Assembly: GCF_016811995.1 (NCBI RefSeq)
Contig: NZ_CP069159.1
Location: forward strand, 3,472,001-3,536,000
DNA length: 64,000 nt
Source of the DNA: Citrobacter sp. R56
GTDB lineage: Bacteria > Pseudomonadota > Gammaproteobacteria > Enterobacterales > Enterobacteriaceae
Reading direction: 5' to 3'
The translations under genes and the position numbers were made by a program. The notes below the pieces were generated by a model. It made no database searches. It was given only the letters and a program-made list of their open reading frames with translations, and was not told the DNA's origin. Each line of letters starts with the position of its first letter. Within the stretch, counting starts at the first letter, position 1. Shown piece after piece: positions 9,186 through 20,990 of the stretch.

Positions 9186-10996
9186 CTGACCCACACAGAA
9201 GCAGAAATGGCCGGCAGGCTGAGAATACCCTCCGCAAGCTGGCCTTTCCCTTCATGGCATTGCCATGAAGTCACATTGAGCAGCGGCGAATCGGCTAACA
9301 CCACTTCGCAGGCCTCGCCCCGGTTGATCGCCACCAACACCCGCTGCTGATGTAAGACCCGGACAAAGACCACCACATTCTCTTCGGCATAAATGACCTG
9401 GCAGCCGCCATGACGTAGCGCCTGGCTGCGATGGCGCAGTTTCGCCAGCCGTTGGTACAATGCCAGTAATTCGCCATCCTGTTTTTCTGCCTGCCACGGG
9501 AAGGGCTTGCGACAGAACGGATCGTTGTTGCCATCCAGCCCCACTTCATCCCCGTAATAGATACAGGGGACGCCAGGCCAGGTAAATAACCAGATCACCG
9601 CCAACGGTAAGCGCGCTACGTCCTTACCTAACAGGGACTTAAAGCGGGCGGTATCGTGACTGTCCAGCTGATTAAACATGCGCAGCTGCTGTTGGTGCGA
9701 CAGGCTGGCGCGATAGTTGTCCATCCATGCCATACAGGTCTGGGCATCAATATGCTGCGGATCGTAAGAGATGTCGGTATTGGCGAGGAATCCCCAGAGC
9801 GGAAAGGTAAAACCGCGATAGTTCATCGCCGCATCTTCGGCATCAACCTGTAACCACTGGCGCGCATCGCCAAAGTGCTCACCAACAATATAGGCCTCTG
9901 GCTGCGTCTCTTTTGCTGCCTGCGTAATACCGGCGACGTGCTGAAGGTTATTACGCGCGCCGCCGCCTTCACCCAGCATATGCACTACATCCAGACGCCA
10001 GCCGTCCATATTCCACGGCGCTTTGAGCCAGTGCCGAACAATGCTGTCCTCGCCCCGGTAAATTTCATTCACCAGCGTTTCGGACTGGAAATCCAGCTTC
10101 GGCAAGCTCGGATACCCCAGCCAGCCCAGCGCCACGCCGTCTGTCGAGAAGTGATACCAGTCGCGCCACGGCGATTCCGGATTATGGCAGGCGCCGCCGG
10201 TACCCCGGTTATGCCTGTCAAACCAGGCATGCGAGTCGCCGCTGTGGTTAAACACGCCATCCAGTACCAGCCGCATGCCGTGGCGCTGCGTATTATGCCG
10301 CAGGCGCAGCAACGCCTGATCGCCGCCAAACTGCGGATCAACATGACGATAATCTTCGGTGTCGTATTTATGCACGCTCGGTGCGGTAAAGACAGGATTC
10401 AGGTACAGCGCCGTCACGCCCAGCTTTTTCAGGTACGGCAGCTTTTCACTAATGCCGTCCAGATCGCCGCCATAGAACGTGGATCCCCCCGCCTGCGCGG
10501 TGATCGGCGCGTCCCAGTCACGCAGCACGATATCCTGCCCGGCAGCATGATGATAATAGACATTGTCCTGATCCGCGCTGCGCGGCTGACTGCGGGCGAA
10601 GCGATCGGGGAATATCTGATAAAAAATCTGATCGGCGACCCACTGAGGGCCGTTATCGGGAGCGTCTATCGCGAACTGTTCCAGCCGTGCGGGCGGGAAG
10701 CGGCTAAAGCCTTGCGGGGTAAACCAGCACTGGCGATCGTGCCAGAGCAGTTTGAAACTGTAGCGTCGACGGGGTTGTCCGCCAGAGAGATCAATCGCCG
10801 CGCGCCAGGCCGTGACGCCGGGCTGTGGCTGCGTGCGAAGCGGGTGCATGACCAGCGAAATTTCTTCGTTATCATTCTCTGCGCGTAGCGTCACACGTTG
10901 AGGAGGATTTTCCCCGCGCAACCATAACGTAATGGCCAGCTTATCTTTGTTTTGCTTAACAAATGGGGCAACCGGAAGGTGCCAGGCGTTCAACAT
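9179..10996 (-). CDS. malZ: Maltodextrin glucosidase MalZ
   Basis: A 605-residue cytoplasmic GH13 enzyme that releases glucose from the reducing end of short maltodextrins. It has an N-terminal beta-domain followed by the (beta/alpha)8 barrel, with the GH13 signatures [20 protein letters not shown] (nucleophile Asp), IVGEHFG (acid Glu) and LDSHDTARF. Length and sequence match E. coli MalZ. The ATG at 10996 (MLNAWHLP) is preferred over a GTG one codon earlier; AGGGG lies upstream. It stands alone, with MalT-box-like decamers 80-100 bases upstream. Its 3' end overlaps the LysR gene's end by 7 bp. Confidence 0.95.
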   Translation of the reverse strand: MLNAWHLPVAPFVKQNKDKLAITLWLRGENPPQRVTLRAENDNEEISLVMHPLRTQPQPGVTAWRAAIDLSGGQPRRRYSFKLLWHDRQCWFTPQGFSRFPPARLEQFAIDAPDNGPQWVADQIFYQIFPDRFARSQPRSADQDNVYYHHAAGQDIVLRDWDAPITAQAGGSTFYGGDLDGISEKLPYLKKLGVTALYLNPVFTAPSVHKYDTEDYRHVDPQFGGDQALLRLRHNTQRHGMRLVLDGVFNHSGDSHAWFDRHNRGTGGACHNPESPWRDWYHFSTDGVALGWLGYPSLPKLDFQSETLVNEIYRGEDSIVRHWLKAPWNMDGWRLDVVHMLGEGGGARNNLQHVAGITQAAKETQPEAYIVGEHFGDARQWLQVDAEDAAMNYRGFTFPLWGFLANTDISYDPQHIDAQTCMAWMDNYRASLSHQQQLRMFNQLDSHDTARFKSLLGKDVARLPLAVIWLFTWPGVPCIYYGDEVGLDGNNDPFCRKPFPWQAEKQDGELLALYQRLAKLRHRSQALRHGGCQVIYAEENVVVFVRVLHQQRVLVAINRGEACEVVLADSPLLNVTSWQCHEGKGQLAEGILSLPAISASVWVSH

Positions 10997-11074
10997 CACG
11001 TATCCCCTTTGATGAAAATGAGGTCACCTTGCCATAGCGCAATGCAGGATAACTCATCATCTTACTGTTTATTG

Positions 11075-11097
11075 GGGGAGGAGCCAGGGGGAGGATA
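11075..11097. promoter_or_regulatory. Candidate MalT boxes upstream of malZ
   Basis: Two direct decamers resemble the MalT box GGGGA(T/G)GAGG: GGGGAGGAGC at 11075-11084 (9 of 10) and GGGGAGGATA at 11088-11097 (8 of 10). malZ belongs to the MalT regulon in E. coli. The assignment is by eye, and boxes in G-rich sequence can arise by chance. Confidence 0.4.
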
Positions 11098-11099
11098 TT

Positions 11100-11173
11100 T
11101 CGCCGGACGGCGCTACGCGTATCCGGCCTACCTGCTCACAAGTAGACCGGATATGGCAAAGCCGCTACCTGGC
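11100..11173. repeat. REP/BIME elements between malZ and proY
   Basis: A GCCGGACGGCGCTACGCGTA-type unit ending in TCCGGCCTAC (11102-11131) is followed by a second, less perfect inverted copy around 11148-11173 (GTAGACCGGATATGGC...GCTAC). This is a typical BIME pair downstream of proY. Confidence 0.65.
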
Positions 11174-11178
11174 AAAAA

Positions 11179-12552
11179 TTACTGCGCTTGTGCCAACTGA
11201 CGGTCGTAACGACGTTTAAACATCCAGCCAACCAGCAGCAGCGCAATCCACGCGAATCCGACGTACAGCGAGATACGCGTCTCCGGATGATAGCCGATAA
11301 GCGCGATGATAAAGACCAGGAAGATCAGCCCCACAACGGTCGTTGCCACGCCGCCAGGTACTTTAAATTTCAGCGCTTTGATCTCTTCCGGCGACAGGCG
11401 GCGACGGAAAGCAATCTGCGACAGCAGGATCATGATCCACACCCACACTGTGGCAAAGGTCGCCAGCGACGCAATTACCAGGAAGACGTTCTCCGGCATG
11501 ATGTAGTTCAGCCAGGCCGCAAACAGCAGCGCAATCGTCATCACCAGGACGGTGACCCAGGGAATACCGCGACGCGAGGTTTTCGCGAACACTTTCGGCG
11601 CGCTCCCCTGCTCCGCCATACCGTGCAGCATACGCCCCACGCCAAACACGTCAGAGTTGATGGCGGAAAGCGACGCCGTCAACACCACGAAATTGAGGAT
11701 ACTGGCCGCAAAAGCGATGCCCAGATGCTGGAACGTCAGCACAAACGGACTACCGTTGGTGCCCACCTGGTTCCACGGATAAATAGACATAATGACGAAC
11801 AGCGTACCGACATAGAACACCAGAATACGCATCGGCACAGAGTTGATAGCACGCGGAATCGACTTCTCCGGGTCTTTCGCTTCCCCGGCGGTGATACCAA
11901 TAATCTCAATCCCGCCGTAGGCAAACATCACCATTTGCAGTGACATCACCATGCCCAGCCAACCGTTGCTAAAGAAGCCGCCGTTACTCCACAGGTTGTG
12001 GATCCCGGTCGGTTGCCCGCCGTTGCCAATACCCCAGATAATGATGCCGAAACCGGCAGCAATCATGACAATGATAGTGGCAACTTTAAAGAACGAGAAC
12101 CAGAACTCCAGTTCGCCGAACACCTTCACGCTCATCAGGTTGACGGCGCAGATAATCAGCACCACGCTGAGAACCCAAATCCAGTGCGGTACGGCAGGGA
12201 ACCAGACGCCCATATAGATGCCAAATGCCGTCACATCCGCTATGGCCACAATCAGAATTTCAAAACAGTAGGTCCAGCCGGTAATGTAGCCAGCGAGAGG
12301 ACCGAGGTTCTCCTGCGCATAGCGTGAAAACGAACTGGCAGAAGGGTTATGCACGGACATCTCACCCAGTGCGCGCATAATAATGTATGCGGCTACCCCG
12401 CCAATAATGTAGGCCAGCAGCACACTGGGACCGGCCATCTTGATGGCATCTGCCGAGCCATAAAATAATCCGGTGCCAATTGCTGAACCCAATGCCATAA
12501 AGCGAATATGCCGGGTGCTTAGCCCACGCTTTAGCTTGTTATTACTTTCCAT
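11179..12552 (-). CDS. proY: Amino-acid permease ProY
   Basis: A 457-residue inner-membrane transporter of the amino acid-polyamine-organocation (APC) superfamily, annotated in E. coli as a cryptic proline-specific permease. The N-terminal cytoplasmic segment ([23 protein letters not shown]) leads into the first helix with the family GSAIGTGLF motif, followed by about twelve membrane helices and a short basic tail. Length and sequence equal E. coli ProY. It lies downstream of brnQ, separated by a terminator, so it probably has its own weak promoter in the 82-bp gap. The proline specificity is inherited annotation. Confidence 0.93.
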   Translation of the reverse strand: MESNNKLKRGLSTRHIRFMALGSAIGTGLFYGSADAIKMAGPSVLLAYIIGGVAAYIIMRALGEMSVHNPSASSFSRYAQENLGPLAGYITGWTYCFEILIVAIADVTAFGIYMGVWFPAVPHWIWVLSVVLIICAVNLMSVKVFGELEFWFSFFKVATIIVMIAAGFGIIIWGIGNGGQPTGIHNLWSNGGFFSNGWLGMVMSLQMVMFAYGGIEIIGITAGEAKDPEKSIPRAINSVPMRILVFYVGTLFVIMSIYPWNQVGTNGSPFVLTFQHLGIAFAASILNFVVLTASLSAINSDVFGVGRMLHGMAEQGSAPKVFAKTSRRGIPWVTVLVMTIALLFAAWLNYIMPENVFLVIASLATFATVWVWIMILLSQIAFRRRLSPEEIKALKFKVPGGVATTVVGLIFLVFIIALIGYHPETRISLYVGFAWIALLLVGWMFKRRYDRQLAQAQ

Positions 12553-12574
12553 TGATTCCTAACCCATCAACACA

Positions 12575-12614
12575 ATAAAAAAACCACGGGGCCATCAAAA
12601 ATAGCCCCGTGGTT
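12575..12614 (-). terminator. Rho-independent terminator of brnQ
   Basis: An 11-bp perfect stem (AACCACGGGGC / GCCCCGTGGTT, 12582-12592 and 12603-12613) is followed on the minus strand by a run of U residues. It sits 21 bases after the brnQ stop and separates it from proY. Confidence 0.85.
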
Positions 12615-12634
12615 AAAACATACTGTCAGTGAAT

Positions 12635-13954
12635 TTAGTGAGCGCTTGAAGTCACTTGTCGACCCGCTGCACGATCCCAGATAATCGCCAGGACCACCAT
12701 CACGACTGTTGGCATCAACCACGCCAGCCCTTGTTCCGCCATTGGCAAACGCTGGGTCCAGGCCGGTAATACGTCGCCAATTGCCGATGCTTTAATGCCG
12801 TCAAGGATACCAAAAATCAGGCTGATAAACATCGCAGGTGCAATGACGCGGGAAGAATTATGCCACCATGAGCGGGTAAAACTTAATACAACCAGTGCGA
12901 TACATGGCGGATAAATCGCCGTCAGCACCGGAATAGAGACCTGAATCAAGTGGCTGAGACCCAGATTCGACACCACCATCGAGAAGCCGCCGAGGATGAA
13001 CACCAGCGTACGATAAGACAGTGGGACGTATTGTGCGAAGAACTCAGCGCACGCACAGGTCAGGCCAACCGCCGTCACCAGACAGGCGAGGAAAATCAGC
13101 CCTGCCAGCATCAGGCTACCCGCACCACCGAAGGTGTGCTGCACGTAAGCATGCAGGATTGCCGCGCCATTTGCAGACTGGTCAACCAGAATCGCACTGT
13201 CTGACCCCAGGCGGAACAACGCGAGATACAGCAGGGTTAACCCTACGCCCGCCATCAGACCCGCCCACACGGTGTAACGCGTCAGTAAACGCGCTTCCGT
13301 CACGCCACGAGAACGCGCGGCGTTGACAATGACGATACCAAAGACGATCGCGCCCATCGTATCCATGGTCAGGTAGCCGTTCACAAAACCATTCGAAAAC
13401 GCAGATTTTTGGTAGGCCTCCATCGCATCGCTGATCGGGCCTGCTGGCCAGACAATCGCAGCAACAGACAGCACCGTCAGTGCAATGATCTTCAACGGCG
13501 CCAGGAAGTTGCCGACGGTATCCAGCAATTTACCCGGATAGAGCGACACCAGAATCACAATGGCAAAGTAGACCACGCTGTAGATAAACAGCGGCAGAGG
13601 GGAGTTACCGGTCAGCGGCGCAATCCCTACTTCAAAGGAGACGGTTGCCGTACGCGGCGTAGCGAACAGCGGACCTACGGCCAGATAACAGACGGTGGCC
13701 AGCAGGAGTCCTGCCACTTTACCAATTGGCGCACTCAGGCTGTCTACGCCACCACCGACTTTTGCCAGCGCCACAACCGTAAGAACCGGCAGGCCAACCG
13801 CGGTGATAAGAAAGCCGAGCGCTGCAGTCCAGACGTGCTCGCCTGCTTGCAGACCCACCATAGGAGGGAAAATAATGTTGCCTGCGCCAACGAACAGCGC
13901 AAATGTCATAAAGCCCAAGGCGATAATATCGCGCGATTTTAACTGATGGGTCAT
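12635..13954 (-). CDS. brnQ: Branched-chain amino acid:cation symporter BrnQ
   Basis: A 439-residue inner-membrane LIVCS-family carrier that takes up leucine, isoleucine and valine with a cation. It has about twelve hydrophobic helices; family signatures include the N-terminal [12 protein letters not shown] segment and the [12 protein letters not shown] stretch near residue 95. Length and sequence match E. coli BrnQ. It lies downstream of phoBR on the same strand but is separated from it by a terminator and about 350 bp, so it is independently transcribed. No Lrp site was identified by eye. Confidence 0.95.
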   Translation of the reverse strand: MTHQLKSRDIIALGFMTFALFVGAGNIIFPPMVGLQAGEHVWTAALGFLITAVGLPVLTVVALAKVGGGVDSLSAPIGKVAGLLLATVCYLAVGPLFATPRTATVSFEVGIAPLTGNSPLPLFIYSVVYFAIVILVSLYPGKLLDTVGNFLAPLKIIALTVLSVAAIVWPAGPISDAMEAYQKSAFSNGFVNGYLTMDTMGAIVFGIVIVNAARSRGVTEARLLTRYTVWAGLMAGVGLTLLYLALFRLGSDSAILVDQSANGAAILHAYVQHTFGGAGSLMLAGLIFLACLVTAVGLTCACAEFFAQYVPLSYRTLVFILGGFSMVVSNLGLSHLIQVSIPVLTAIYPPCIALVVLSFTRSWWHNSSRVIAPAMFISLIFGILDGIKASAIGDVLPAWTQRLPMAEQGLAWLMPTVVMVVLAIIWDRAAGRQVTSSAH

Positions 13955-14308
13955 AAAATTTTACTGCCTGTGGATGTGGTGTTGAAAACGTTAAATTTTC
14001 TGCCTTTCCCTGGGGGACAATACAGCGGAATTTTTAATCAATTCCAGCGGGATATGCTCCCGACCTGGCGCGGCGAAGAATAGTTTTTCGATTTACCGCA
14101 TTAATGCAGTCTGTATGACAGCATCTGAGGCGCAATTTAAACGCTTATAACGTTTTAAAGCAAGATGGGATCCCAAAACCAGAACAATATATCAAGATGA
14201 ATATACGACTTAGAACAAAACACCATCCATAAGAAAAAGTCATGGCTAATCATGCGAACAAAAAAGCATCAGACGTTGAAAAATTCAGCAGGTGAATCTT
14301 TACCGCAA
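13955..14308. other. Intergenic region upstream of brnQ
   Basis: About 350 bp without a credible gene. It should contain the brnQ promoter. The half nearest phoR (14100-14300) is AT-rich. I see no repeat element or RNA gene here. Confidence 0.5.
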
Positions 14309-14336
14309 AGAAAAAAAGCCAGCATTCGCTGGCTTA
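14309..14336 (-). terminator. Rho-independent terminator of the phoBR operon
   Basis: The stem AAGCCAGC / GCTGGCTT with an ATTC loop (14316-14335) is followed on the minus strand by seven or more U residues. It lies 27 bases beyond the phoR stop. Confidence 0.88.
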
Positions 14337-14362
14337 TGGAAAGATAATCTTACATTGCAACA

Positions 14363-15658
14363 TTAAGCATTATTTTTGGCAATTAAACGTTCCGGCAGAA
14401 CAAAACTAAACCGCGTGCCTTTCCCCACGGTGCTGTCGATAATCAATCGACTGTCGTGATGATTTAATGCGTGCTTAACAATCGCCAGCCCCAAACCGCT
14501 GCCGCCAGTTTGCCTGGATCGCGCCTTATCCACCCGGTAAAAACGTTCGGTCAGGCGCGGAATATGCTCAGGCGCAATGCCTGGACCATCATCCTCCACG
14601 CTGAACTCCACGCCCTGCGCGGCGAGCTGCCAGCGCACGGTGATATGTGTCCCCGCCGGGGTGTGATTCACCGCGTTATAGACCAGATTCGAGATAGCGC
14701 TACGCAACTGATCATCATTGCCCAGCACGCAAAGCTGACTGTCAACCTCAAACGTGAAGCTGTGCTGCTGCTGACTTAACGTTTGCGCCTCGCGTTCAAC
14801 AACACGCAGCATCATCGGTACGTCAACGCGTTCATTAAGCAAGAGCACAGGCGCAGCCTCAATTTTCGACAGCGTCAGTAACTGTTTCACCAGCCCTTCC
14901 ATGCGGTGCGTTTGCTCGCGCATCGTATGCAGCGCTTTTTCCCGCGTGGCTCCCTCCAGAGATTGTTCCTGCATCATCTCCAGATAACCCTGCAACACGG
15001 TGAGCGGTGTACGCAGCTCATGACTGACGTTGGCGAAAAAGTTGCGCCGCGCCCCTTCGAGCTGGTGCATTTGCGTCACATCACGCGCCACCATCAACAA
15101 CTGCTTGTCGGTGTAGGGCATCACCCGAATCTCCAGATGCCGTCCGGTGTTTAACACCAAATTGATCGGTCGGGTGAAGTCGCGGGTTTTCAGATACTGC
15201 GTAAATTCCGGATAACGCAGCAGGTTGAGAATGTTTTGCCCATTGTCATCAGGCCAGCGTAATCCCAGTACCTGTTGCGCCAGACCGTTACACCAAAAGA
15301 TGCCCCCGTCCTCTGTGGTCAACACCACCGCATCAGGGAGCGATTCCGCCCCGCTGCGAAAACGTTTAATGAGATTCCCCAGTTCACGGCGGCGTTTCTT
15401 GTTACGCAACTGCATTTGGTGCAGGCCGTACAGCAGCGGTTCCCAGCTTCCGCTTCCCGGCGGCGGCGTCATACTTCTGTCGACCCACAACCACCAGGAA
15501 AGACGTAATAAATTCCAGAAATGCCAGATGAGCAGTCCCGTTACCGACGCCAGTAAAAACCAGGGCAGATAACCAAAAAATACACTAAGGATAAAGGCCG
15601 GGAGGCAGCAAAGTATCAGCTCCAGCACCAGCCTTTTCCATGACAGCCGTTCCAGCAC
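14363..15658 (-). CDS. phoR: Phosphate regulon sensor kinase PhoR
   Basis: A 431-residue inner-membrane histidine kinase/phosphatase that senses phosphate sufficiency through the Pst-PhoU complex and phosphorylates PhoB. Two N-terminal membrane helices (about residues 10-50) precede a basic linker, a PAS domain (about 100-195), the DHp domain with phospho-acceptor H213 in [10 protein letters not shown], and the HATPase_c domain with the N box ([10 protein letters not shown]), G1 (DDGPGI) and G2 ([10 protein letters not shown]). Length matches E. coli PhoR. It follows phoB after 56 bases and is co-transcribed with it from the Pho-box promoter. Confidence 0.96.
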   Translation of the reverse strand: MLERLSWKRLVLELILCCLPAFILSVFFGYLPWFLLASVTGLLIWHFWNLLRLSWWLWVDRSMTPPPGSGSWEPLLYGLHQMQLRNKKRRRELGNLIKRFRSGAESLPDAVVLTTEDGGIFWCNGLAQQVLGLRWPDDNGQNILNLLRYPEFTQYLKTRDFTRPINLVLNTGRHLEIRVMPYTDKQLLMVARDVTQMHQLEGARRNFFANVSHELRTPLTVLQGYLEMMQEQSLEGATREKALHTMREQTHRMEGLVKQLLTLSKIEAAPVLLLNERVDVPMMLRVVEREAQTLSQQQHSFTFEVDSQLCVLGNDDQLRSAISNLVYNAVNHTPAGTHITVRWQLAAQGVEFSVEDDGPGIAPEHIPRLTERFYRVDKARSRQTGGSGLGLAIVKHALNHHDSRLIIDSTVGKGTRFSFVLPERLIAKNNA

Positions 15659-15689
15659 GCGTCACACTCCATTCACGATTTGAAAGCCC

Positions 15690-15713
15690 TGCCAGCCGGA
15701 TGGCCGGCAAGGC
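15690..15713. repeat. Short REP-like palindrome between phoB and phoR
   Basis: GCCAGCCGGATGGCCGGC contains two inverted GCCGG cores, like a reduced REP unit, in the 56-bp phoB-phoR gap. It may modulate the ratio of PhoB to PhoR message. The unit is short and the call is tentative. Confidence 0.35.
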
Positions 15714-15714
15714 G

Positions 15715-16404
15715 TCAGAAGCGGGTCGAAAAGCGATACCCTGTCCCACGTACGGTTTGTACCATGCGGTCATGACCGCTCTGTTCCAGCGCTTTACGCA
15801 GGCGGCGAATATGGACGTCGACCGTACGGTCTTCCACATACACGTTGGTGCCCCAGACGTGGTTTAGCAGTTGCTCTCGACTGTAGACGCGTTCGGGATG
15901 CGTCATAAAGAAGTGCAGCAATTTGAATTCGGTAGGTCCCATATCAAGCGGGTTTTCCCCGGTCATCACCCGGTGCGATGTCGGGTCGAGGCTCAGTCCT
16001 TGCATCTCAATCACCTCTTCGACCGCCATCGGTGAAATACGTCGCATGACCGCTTTGATCCGCGCGACCAGCTCCTTGGGCGAGAACGGTTTTGTGACAT
16101 AGTCGTCCGCCCCCGTTTCCAGTCCACGCACGCGGTCTTCCTCTTCCCCTCTTGCCGTTAGCATAACGACGGGGATCTCGCGGGTCATCGCCTCACGTTT
16201 GAGATGTTTAATGAACTGAAGGCCGGAGCCGCCCGGCAACATCCAGTCCAGCAGGATCAGATCCGGCCAGGGTTCATTCAGTTGGTTCACTGCACTGTCA
16301 TAATCTTCGGCCTCGACTGGCTGAAAGCCATTTTGCTCGAGCACGAAGCAGACCATTTCGCGAATTGGAGCTTCATCTTCTACGACCAGAATACGTCTCG
16401 CCAT
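15715..16404 (-). CDS. phoB: Phosphate regulon response regulator PhoB
   Basis: A 229-residue OmpR-family response regulator that activates the Pho regulon by binding Pho boxes and contacting sigma-70. The receiver domain spans residues 1-120 with the phospho-acceptor D53 (LLDWMLPG), T83-type threonine (MLTARGEE) and K105-type lysine (VTKPFSP). The C-terminal winged helix binds DNA ([16 protein letters not shown]). The ATG at 16404 gives the E. coli start [10 protein letters not shown]; the open frame extends upstream but without similarity. It is autoregulated through the Pho box at 16454-16475 and is divergent from sbcD. Confidence 0.97.
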   Translation of the reverse strand: MARRILVVEDEAPIREMVCFVLEQNGFQPVEAEDYDSAVNQLNEPWPDLILLDWMLPGGSGLQFIKHLKREAMTREIPVVMLTARGEEEDRVRGLETGADDYVTKPFSPKELVARIKAVMRRISPMAVEEVIEMQGLSLDPTSHRVMTGENPLDMGPTEFKLLHFFMTHPERVYSREQLLNHVWGTNVYVEDRTVDVHIRRLRKALEQSGHDRMVQTVRGTGYRFSTRF

Positions 16405-16453
16405 GATTTGCCCTGTTATAGAGTTGCTTGTCATCATTATCAATGCGGCGCCA

Positions 16454-16475
16454 TTATGCGTCAGATTTATGACAG
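16454..16475 (-). promoter_or_regulatory. Pho box of phoBR
   Basis: On the minus strand CTGTCATAAAT is followed directly by CTGACGCATAA, two 11-bp direct repeats matching the PhoB-binding consensus (CTGTCAT followed by an AT-rich 4-mer). It lies about 50 bp upstream of the phoB ATG, as in E. coli, and makes the operon autoregulated. Confidence 0.88.
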
Positions 16476-16596
16476 TTTTATGAAAAAAAGTGTCAATCCC
16501 CACGCCAGATTGTTGATTTATGACACCCCATAAACAAGATATTAACCTCTCTGAAAGGTTATAATCCCGTTCACGCTTTTTCGCCATGGAACTGTT

Positions 16597-17799
16597 ATGC
16601 GCATCCTACACACCTCTGACTGGCATCTCGGCCAAAACTTCTACAGTAAAAGCCGCGCCGCCGAGCACCAGGCCTTTCTTGACTGGCTGCTGGAAACAGC
16701 GCAATCCCGGCAGGTGGATGCGATCATTGTTGCAGGCGATATTTTTGATACGGGCTCGCCGCCAAGCTATGCCCGTGAGCTGTACAACCGTTTTGTCGTC
16801 AATTTACAGCAAACAGGCTGTCATCTGGTGGTATTGGCCGGAAACCATGATTCTGTGGCCACGCTCAACGAGTCACGCGAGATTCTGGCGTTTCTGAACA
16901 CCACCGTGGTCGCCAGCGCGGGGCATGAACCGCACTATCTTCCCCGTCGCGATGGCACGCCAGGCGCGGTGCTGTGCCCAATTCCGTTTTTACGTCCGCG
17001 TGACATCATCACCAGCCAGGCCGGTTTCAGCGGTCGCGAAAAACAGCAGCATCTGCTCACCGCCATCACCGACTATTATCAGCAGCAATATCAGCAGGCC
17101 TGCGAACTGCGTGGCGAGCAACCGCTGCCGATTATCGCCACTGGCCACCTGACGACCGTCGGTGCCAGTAAAAGTGACGCGGTACGTGACATCTACATTG
17201 GCACCCTGGATGCTTTTCCGGCGCAAAATTTCCCCCCTGCCGATTACATCGCGCTGGGGCACATTCACCGGGCGCAGGTGATTGGCGGGACGGAGCATAT
17301 TCGTTACTGCGGCTCTCCCATTGCGCTCAGCTTTGATGAGTGCGGAAAAAGCAAATGCGTTCATCTGGTGAGTTTCGAAAACGGAAAACTGAAGTCAACA
17401 GAAAGCCTCACCGTTCCGGTCACCCAGCCGCTGGCGGTGCTGAAAGGCGATTTGGCGGCCATTACCGAACAGCTGGCGTCGTTTAAGAACGTCGCGCAAC
17501 ACCCGCCGGTGTGGCTGGATATCGAAATCACCACCGACGAATACCTGCACGATATGCAGCGAAAAATTCAGGCGTTAACCGACAATCTCCCGGTAGAGGT
17601 TCTGCTGGTGCGGCGTAGTCGGGAACAACGTGAGCGGAGCATGGCGAATGAGCGACGCGAAACCCTGAGCGAACTGAGCGTGGAAGAGGTTTTTGAGCGT
17701 CGTCTGGCGCTGGAAGAGCTGGAGGTTCCCCAGCGTGAACGCCTCAACCAGCTGTTCAGTACCACCTTACACACTCTCGCCGGGGACCATGACGCATGA
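16597..17799 (+). CDS. sbcD: SbcCD nuclease subunit SbcD
   Basis: A 400-residue Mre11-family manganese-dependent nuclease. With SbcC it cleaves hairpins and protein-blocked DNA ends, and it limits palindromes. Phosphodiesterase motifs are visible in order: TSDWHLG (D8, H10), AGDIFD, AGNHDS, GHLTTVG and GHIHRAQ. The C-terminal region from about residue 280 is the capping and SbcC-binding part. The gene overlaps sbcC by 4 bp (ATGA), implying translational coupling. It is divergent from phoB with 192 bp between, the same arrangement as in E. coli. Confidence 0.96.
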   Translation: MRILHTSDWHLGQNFYSKSRAAEHQAFLDWLLETAQSRQVDAIIVAGDIFDTGSPPSYARELYNRFVVNLQQTGCHLVVLAGNHDSVATLNESREILAFLNTTVVASAGHEPHYLPRRDGTPGAVLCPIPFLRPRDIITSQAGFSGREKQQHLLTAITDYYQQQYQQACELRGEQPLPIIATGHLTTVGASKSDAVRDIYIGTLDAFPAQNFPPADYIALGHIHRAQVIGGTEHIRYCGSPIALSFDECGKSKCVHLVSFENGKLKSTESLTVPVTQPLAVLKGDLAAITEQLASFKNVAQHPPVWLDIEITTDEYLHDMQRKIQALTDNLPVEVLLVRRSREQRERSMANERRETLSELSVEEVFERRLALEELEVPQRERLNQLFSTTLHTLAGDHDA

Positions 17800-20700
17800 A
17801 AATCATCAGCCTGCGCCTGAAAAACCTGAACTCCCTGAAAGGGGAATGGAAAATCGATTTTACGGCGGAGCCTTTCGCCAGCAACGGACTGTTCGCCATT
17901 ACCGGCCCGACCGGTGCCGGGAAAACCACGCTGCTGGATGCCATTTGCCTCGCGCTGTATCACGAAACGCCGCGCCTGAGCACCCTCTCGCAGTCACAAA
18001 ACGATCTGATGACCCGCGACACCGCAGAATGTCTGGCGGAAGTCGAATTTGAGGTCAAAGGCGAAGCCTACCGCGCGTTCTGGAGCCAAAACCGCGCCCG
18101 CAATCAGCCAGACGGTAATTTGCAGACGCCTCGCGTGGAGCTGGCGCGCTGCGCAGACGGAAAAATTCTCGCCGATAAAGTCAAAGACAAGCTGGAGATG
18201 ACCGCCACGCTGACCGGGCTGGATTACGGGCGCTTTACCCGTTCTATGCTGTTGTCGCAGGGGCAGTTTGCCGCGTTCCTGAATGCCAAGCCTAAAGAGC
18301 GCGCCGAACTGCTGGAAGAGCTGACCGGCACCGAAATTTATGGCCAGATTTCGGCAATGGTCTTTGAGAAACACAAAACCGCCCGCACCGAACTGGAAAA
18401 ACTGCAGGCGCAGGCCAGCGGCGTCGCCCTGCTCGCCCCGGAGCAGTTGCAGGCGCTCACGGAACGTTTGCAGGTACTTACTGACGAAGAAAAACAGTCC
18501 CTCACGCGCCAGCAAACGCAGCAGCACCACCTGCAGTGGCTGACACGCCAGAGTGAGTTGCAAACGGAGGTCACTCGTCGCCAGCAGGCGCTACAGTCGG
18601 CGCAAGAGGCGCAGGCAAACGCGCAGCCGCAGTTAGCCGCGCTGAACCTGGCGCAACCGGCGCGGCAGCTACGCCCCTTGTGGGAACGTATTGAGGAACA
18701 AGCCGCTACCGTTACCCGCACACGTCAGCAGATTCAAGAAGTGAATACTCGCTTACAGAGTTCATTATCCTTGCGAAATCGCCTTCGCGCCCATGCCCAG
18801 CGCCAGTCTGCTGAACTGCACGCCTCGCAGCAAACGCTCACGGCATGGCTCACCGAACACGATCGTTTTCGTTTATGGGGCAGTGAACTGGCCGGGTGGC
18901 GCGCGCTGTTTGCACAGCAGTCCGGCGACAGAACGCAGTTGCTCAAATGGCAACAGCAGCAGGAAAGCGACACCCGTAAGCTTGACGCGCTCCCGGCGCA
19001 AACGCTGGATTTGTCCGCCGATGACGTGACGCAAGCACTCGCACAGCATGCTGAGCTTCGCCCGTTGCGCCAGCGCCTCGCCTCGCTCCACGGACAGATC
19101 GCGCCAAAACAGAAACGGCTGGCACAGCTACAGGCCGCGATTCAACACAGCCAGCAGGAACAGGCTCAGCGTAATACCACGCTTGAGGAAAAGCGGCAGC
19201 GTTATAAAGAGAAAAATCAGCAATTCCTTGATGTAAAAACGATTTGCGAGCAGGAAGCGCGGATCAAAGACCTTGAGAGCCAGCGCGCGTTACTGCAATC
19301 CGGTCAGCCGTGCCCGTTGTGTGGAGCCACCGAACACCCTGCCGTAGAGGTCTATCAGGCTCTCGAACCCGGTGTGAATCAGGCACGGCGCGACTCGCTG
19401 GAAAAAGAGGTCAAAACGCTGGCAGAAGAAGGTGCCACACTGCGCGGGCAACTCGACACCCTCACGCAGCAATTACAGCGTGACGAAAGCGAAGCGCAGA
19501 CGCTGTTAAAAGAAGAGCAAGCACTTACTCAGGAATGGCAAACGCTGTGCGCCAGCCTGCAAATTTCACTGCAGCCGCAGGACGATATTTCGCCCTGGCT
19601 GAGTGCGCAGGATGAATACGAGCACCAGTTGCACCAGTTGAGTCAACGTCACGTTCTGATGGCGCAAATCGCGGCAGACACGCAGCAGGTGATGCAGTTT
19701 CAGCAGCAGATCGCGCAACGCCACGCGTCGCTGTTAGCCGAAGTGACGCGCTACGCGCTGTCACTGCCTGGCGAAGGTGAGGAAGAGTCCTGGCTCAGTG
19801 CAAGAACGCAGGAAGCGCAAACGTGGCAACGCCGTCAGACGGAACTGACCGAGCTGCAAACGCGAATAGCCCAATTAACCCCGCTGCTGGACACGCTGCC
19901 GGCGACCGATATCGCCGTCGACGACAGCGCCCCTCTGTCTCTGGAAAACTGGCGACAGGTCCATGACGAGTGCGTTTCGTTACAGAGCCAATGGCAAACG
20001 TTGCAGCAGCAGGAAGCGCAGGAAACACAACGAGCCGCAGACGCTCAGACCCATTTCAACACCGCGTTGCAGGCCAGTGTCTTCGATGACCAGGCCGCGT
20101 TCCTCGCCGCCTTGTTGGATGATGAAACCGTTAACCGTCTTGAGCAACTCCGGCAGTCACTGGAAAACCATTTACAGCAGGCGCAAACATTAGCCGCACA
20201 GGCCGTCCACACGCTCGCGGGTCACCAGCAGCAGCCTCCCGACGCGCTGGACCTCACCCTCACGGTGGAACAGATCCAACAGGCACTGGCGCAGGTCAAC
20301 GCCCAGTTGCGGGAAAACGCCACCCGCCAGGGCGAAATCCGCCAACAGCTTAAGCAGGATGCCGACAATCGTCAGCAGCAGCAGTCACTGATGCTGGAGA
20401 TAGAAAAAGCCGCGCAGCAGGTGGAAGACTGGGGCTATCTCAATGCGCTCATCGGCTCTAAAGAGGGCGATAAATTCCGCAAATTCGCCCAGGGGCTCAC
20501 GCTGGATAACCTGGTCTGGCTGGCGAACAATCAGCTGACGCGCCTGCACGGGCGCTATCTGCTGCAACGAAAAGCCAGTGAAGCGCTGGAGCTGGAAGTG
20601 GTCGATACCTGGCAAGCCGATGCCGTGCGCGACACCCGTACGCTTTCCGGCGGCGAGAGTTTCCTCGTGAGCCTGGCGCTGGCGCTGGCGTTGTCGGATC

Positions 20701-20939
20701 TGGTCAGCCACAAAACGCGAATTGACTCCCTGTTCCTTGATGAAGGATTTGGCACCCTGGACAGCGAAACGCTGGACACCGCGCTGGATGCGCTGGATGC
20801 GCTGAACGCAACAGGTAAAACCATCGGGGTGATAAGCCATGTCGAAGCGATGAAAGAACGGATCCCCGTGCAGATCAAAGTGAAGAAGATCAATGGACTG
20901 GGCTACAGCAAGCTGGACAGGATGTTTGCGGTGGAATAA
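17796..20939 (+). CDS. sbcC: SbcCD nuclease ATPase subunit SbcC
   Basis: A 1047-residue Rad50-type SMC ATPase, partner of SbcD in the DNA hairpin and end nuclease. The Walker A motif [11 protein letters not shown] lies at residues 35-45. Long Gln/Glu/Leu-rich coiled coils flank a central zinc hook CPLC in [12 protein letters not shown]. The C-terminal lobe holds the ABC signature LSGGESFL and Walker [13 protein letters not shown]. It overlaps sbcD by 4 bp. Length matches the E. coli protein. In E. coli K-12 the next gene is araJ; here it is missing and mak follows after 51 bp. Confidence 0.96.
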   Translation: MKIISLRLKNLNSLKGEWKIDFTAEPFASNGLFAITGPTGAGKTTLLDAICLALYHETPRLSTLSQSQNDLMTRDTAECLAEVEFEVKGEAYRAFWSQNRARNQPDGNLQTPRVELARCADGKILADKVKDKLEMTATLTGLDYGRFTRSMLLSQGQFAAFLNAKPKERAELLEELTGTEIYGQISAMVFEKHKTARTELEKLQAQASGVALLAPEQLQALTERLQVLTDEEKQSLTRQQTQQHHLQWLTRQSELQTEVTRRQQALQSAQEAQANAQPQLAALNLAQPARQLRPLWERIEEQAATVTRTRQQIQEVNTRLQSSLSLRNRLRAHAQRQSAELHASQQTLTAWLTEHDRFRLWGSELAGWRALFAQQSGDRTQLLKWQQQQESDTRKLDALPAQTLDLSADDVTQALAQHAELRPLRQRLASLHGQIAPKQKRLAQLQAAIQHSQQEQAQRNTTLEEKRQRYKEKNQQFLDVKTICEQEARIKDLESQRALLQSGQPCPLCGATEHPAVEVYQALEPGVNQARRDSLEKEVKTLAEEGATLRGQLDTLTQQLQRDESEAQTLLKEEQALTQEWQTLCASLQISLQPQDDISPWLSAQDEYEHQLHQLSQRHVLMAQIAADTQQVMQFQQQIAQRHASLLAEVTRYALSLPGEGEEESWLSARTQEAQTWQRRQTELTELQTRIAQLTPLLDTLPATDIAVDDSAPLSLENWRQVHDECVSLQSQWQTLQQQEAQETQRAADAQTHFNTALQASVFDDQAAFLAALLDDETVNRLEQLRQSLENHLQQAQTLAAQAVHTLAGHQQQPPDALDLTLTVEQIQQALAQVNAQLRENATRQGEIRQQLKQDADNRQQQQSLMLEIEKAAQQVEDWGYLNALIGSKEGDKFRKFAQGLTLDNLVWLANNQLTRLHGRYLLQRKASEALELEVVDTWQADAVRDTRTLSGGESFLVSLALALALSDLVSHKTRIDSLFLDEGFGTLDSETLDTALDALDALNATGKTIGVISHVEAMKERIPVQIKVKKINGLGYSKLDRMFAVE

Positions 20940-20946
20940 CCCGTAT

Positions 20947-20979
20947 GTTGCCGGAGGCATATCAGCGCCATCCGGCAAC
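20947..20979. repeat. REP-like hairpin between sbcC and mak
   Basis: GTTGCCGGA at 20947-20955 is inverted as TCCGGCAAC at 20971-20979, a REP-type palindrome in the short convergent gap. It could also act as a weak transcription end for both genes. Confidence 0.65.
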
Positions 20980-20990
20980 GGGTTAAACTA

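Noticed and set aside
9875-10888. 337-codon plus-strand frame opposite malZ
   Set aside because: It is long only because malZ is GC-rich in third positions; the malZ frame has all GH13 motifs and E. coli length.
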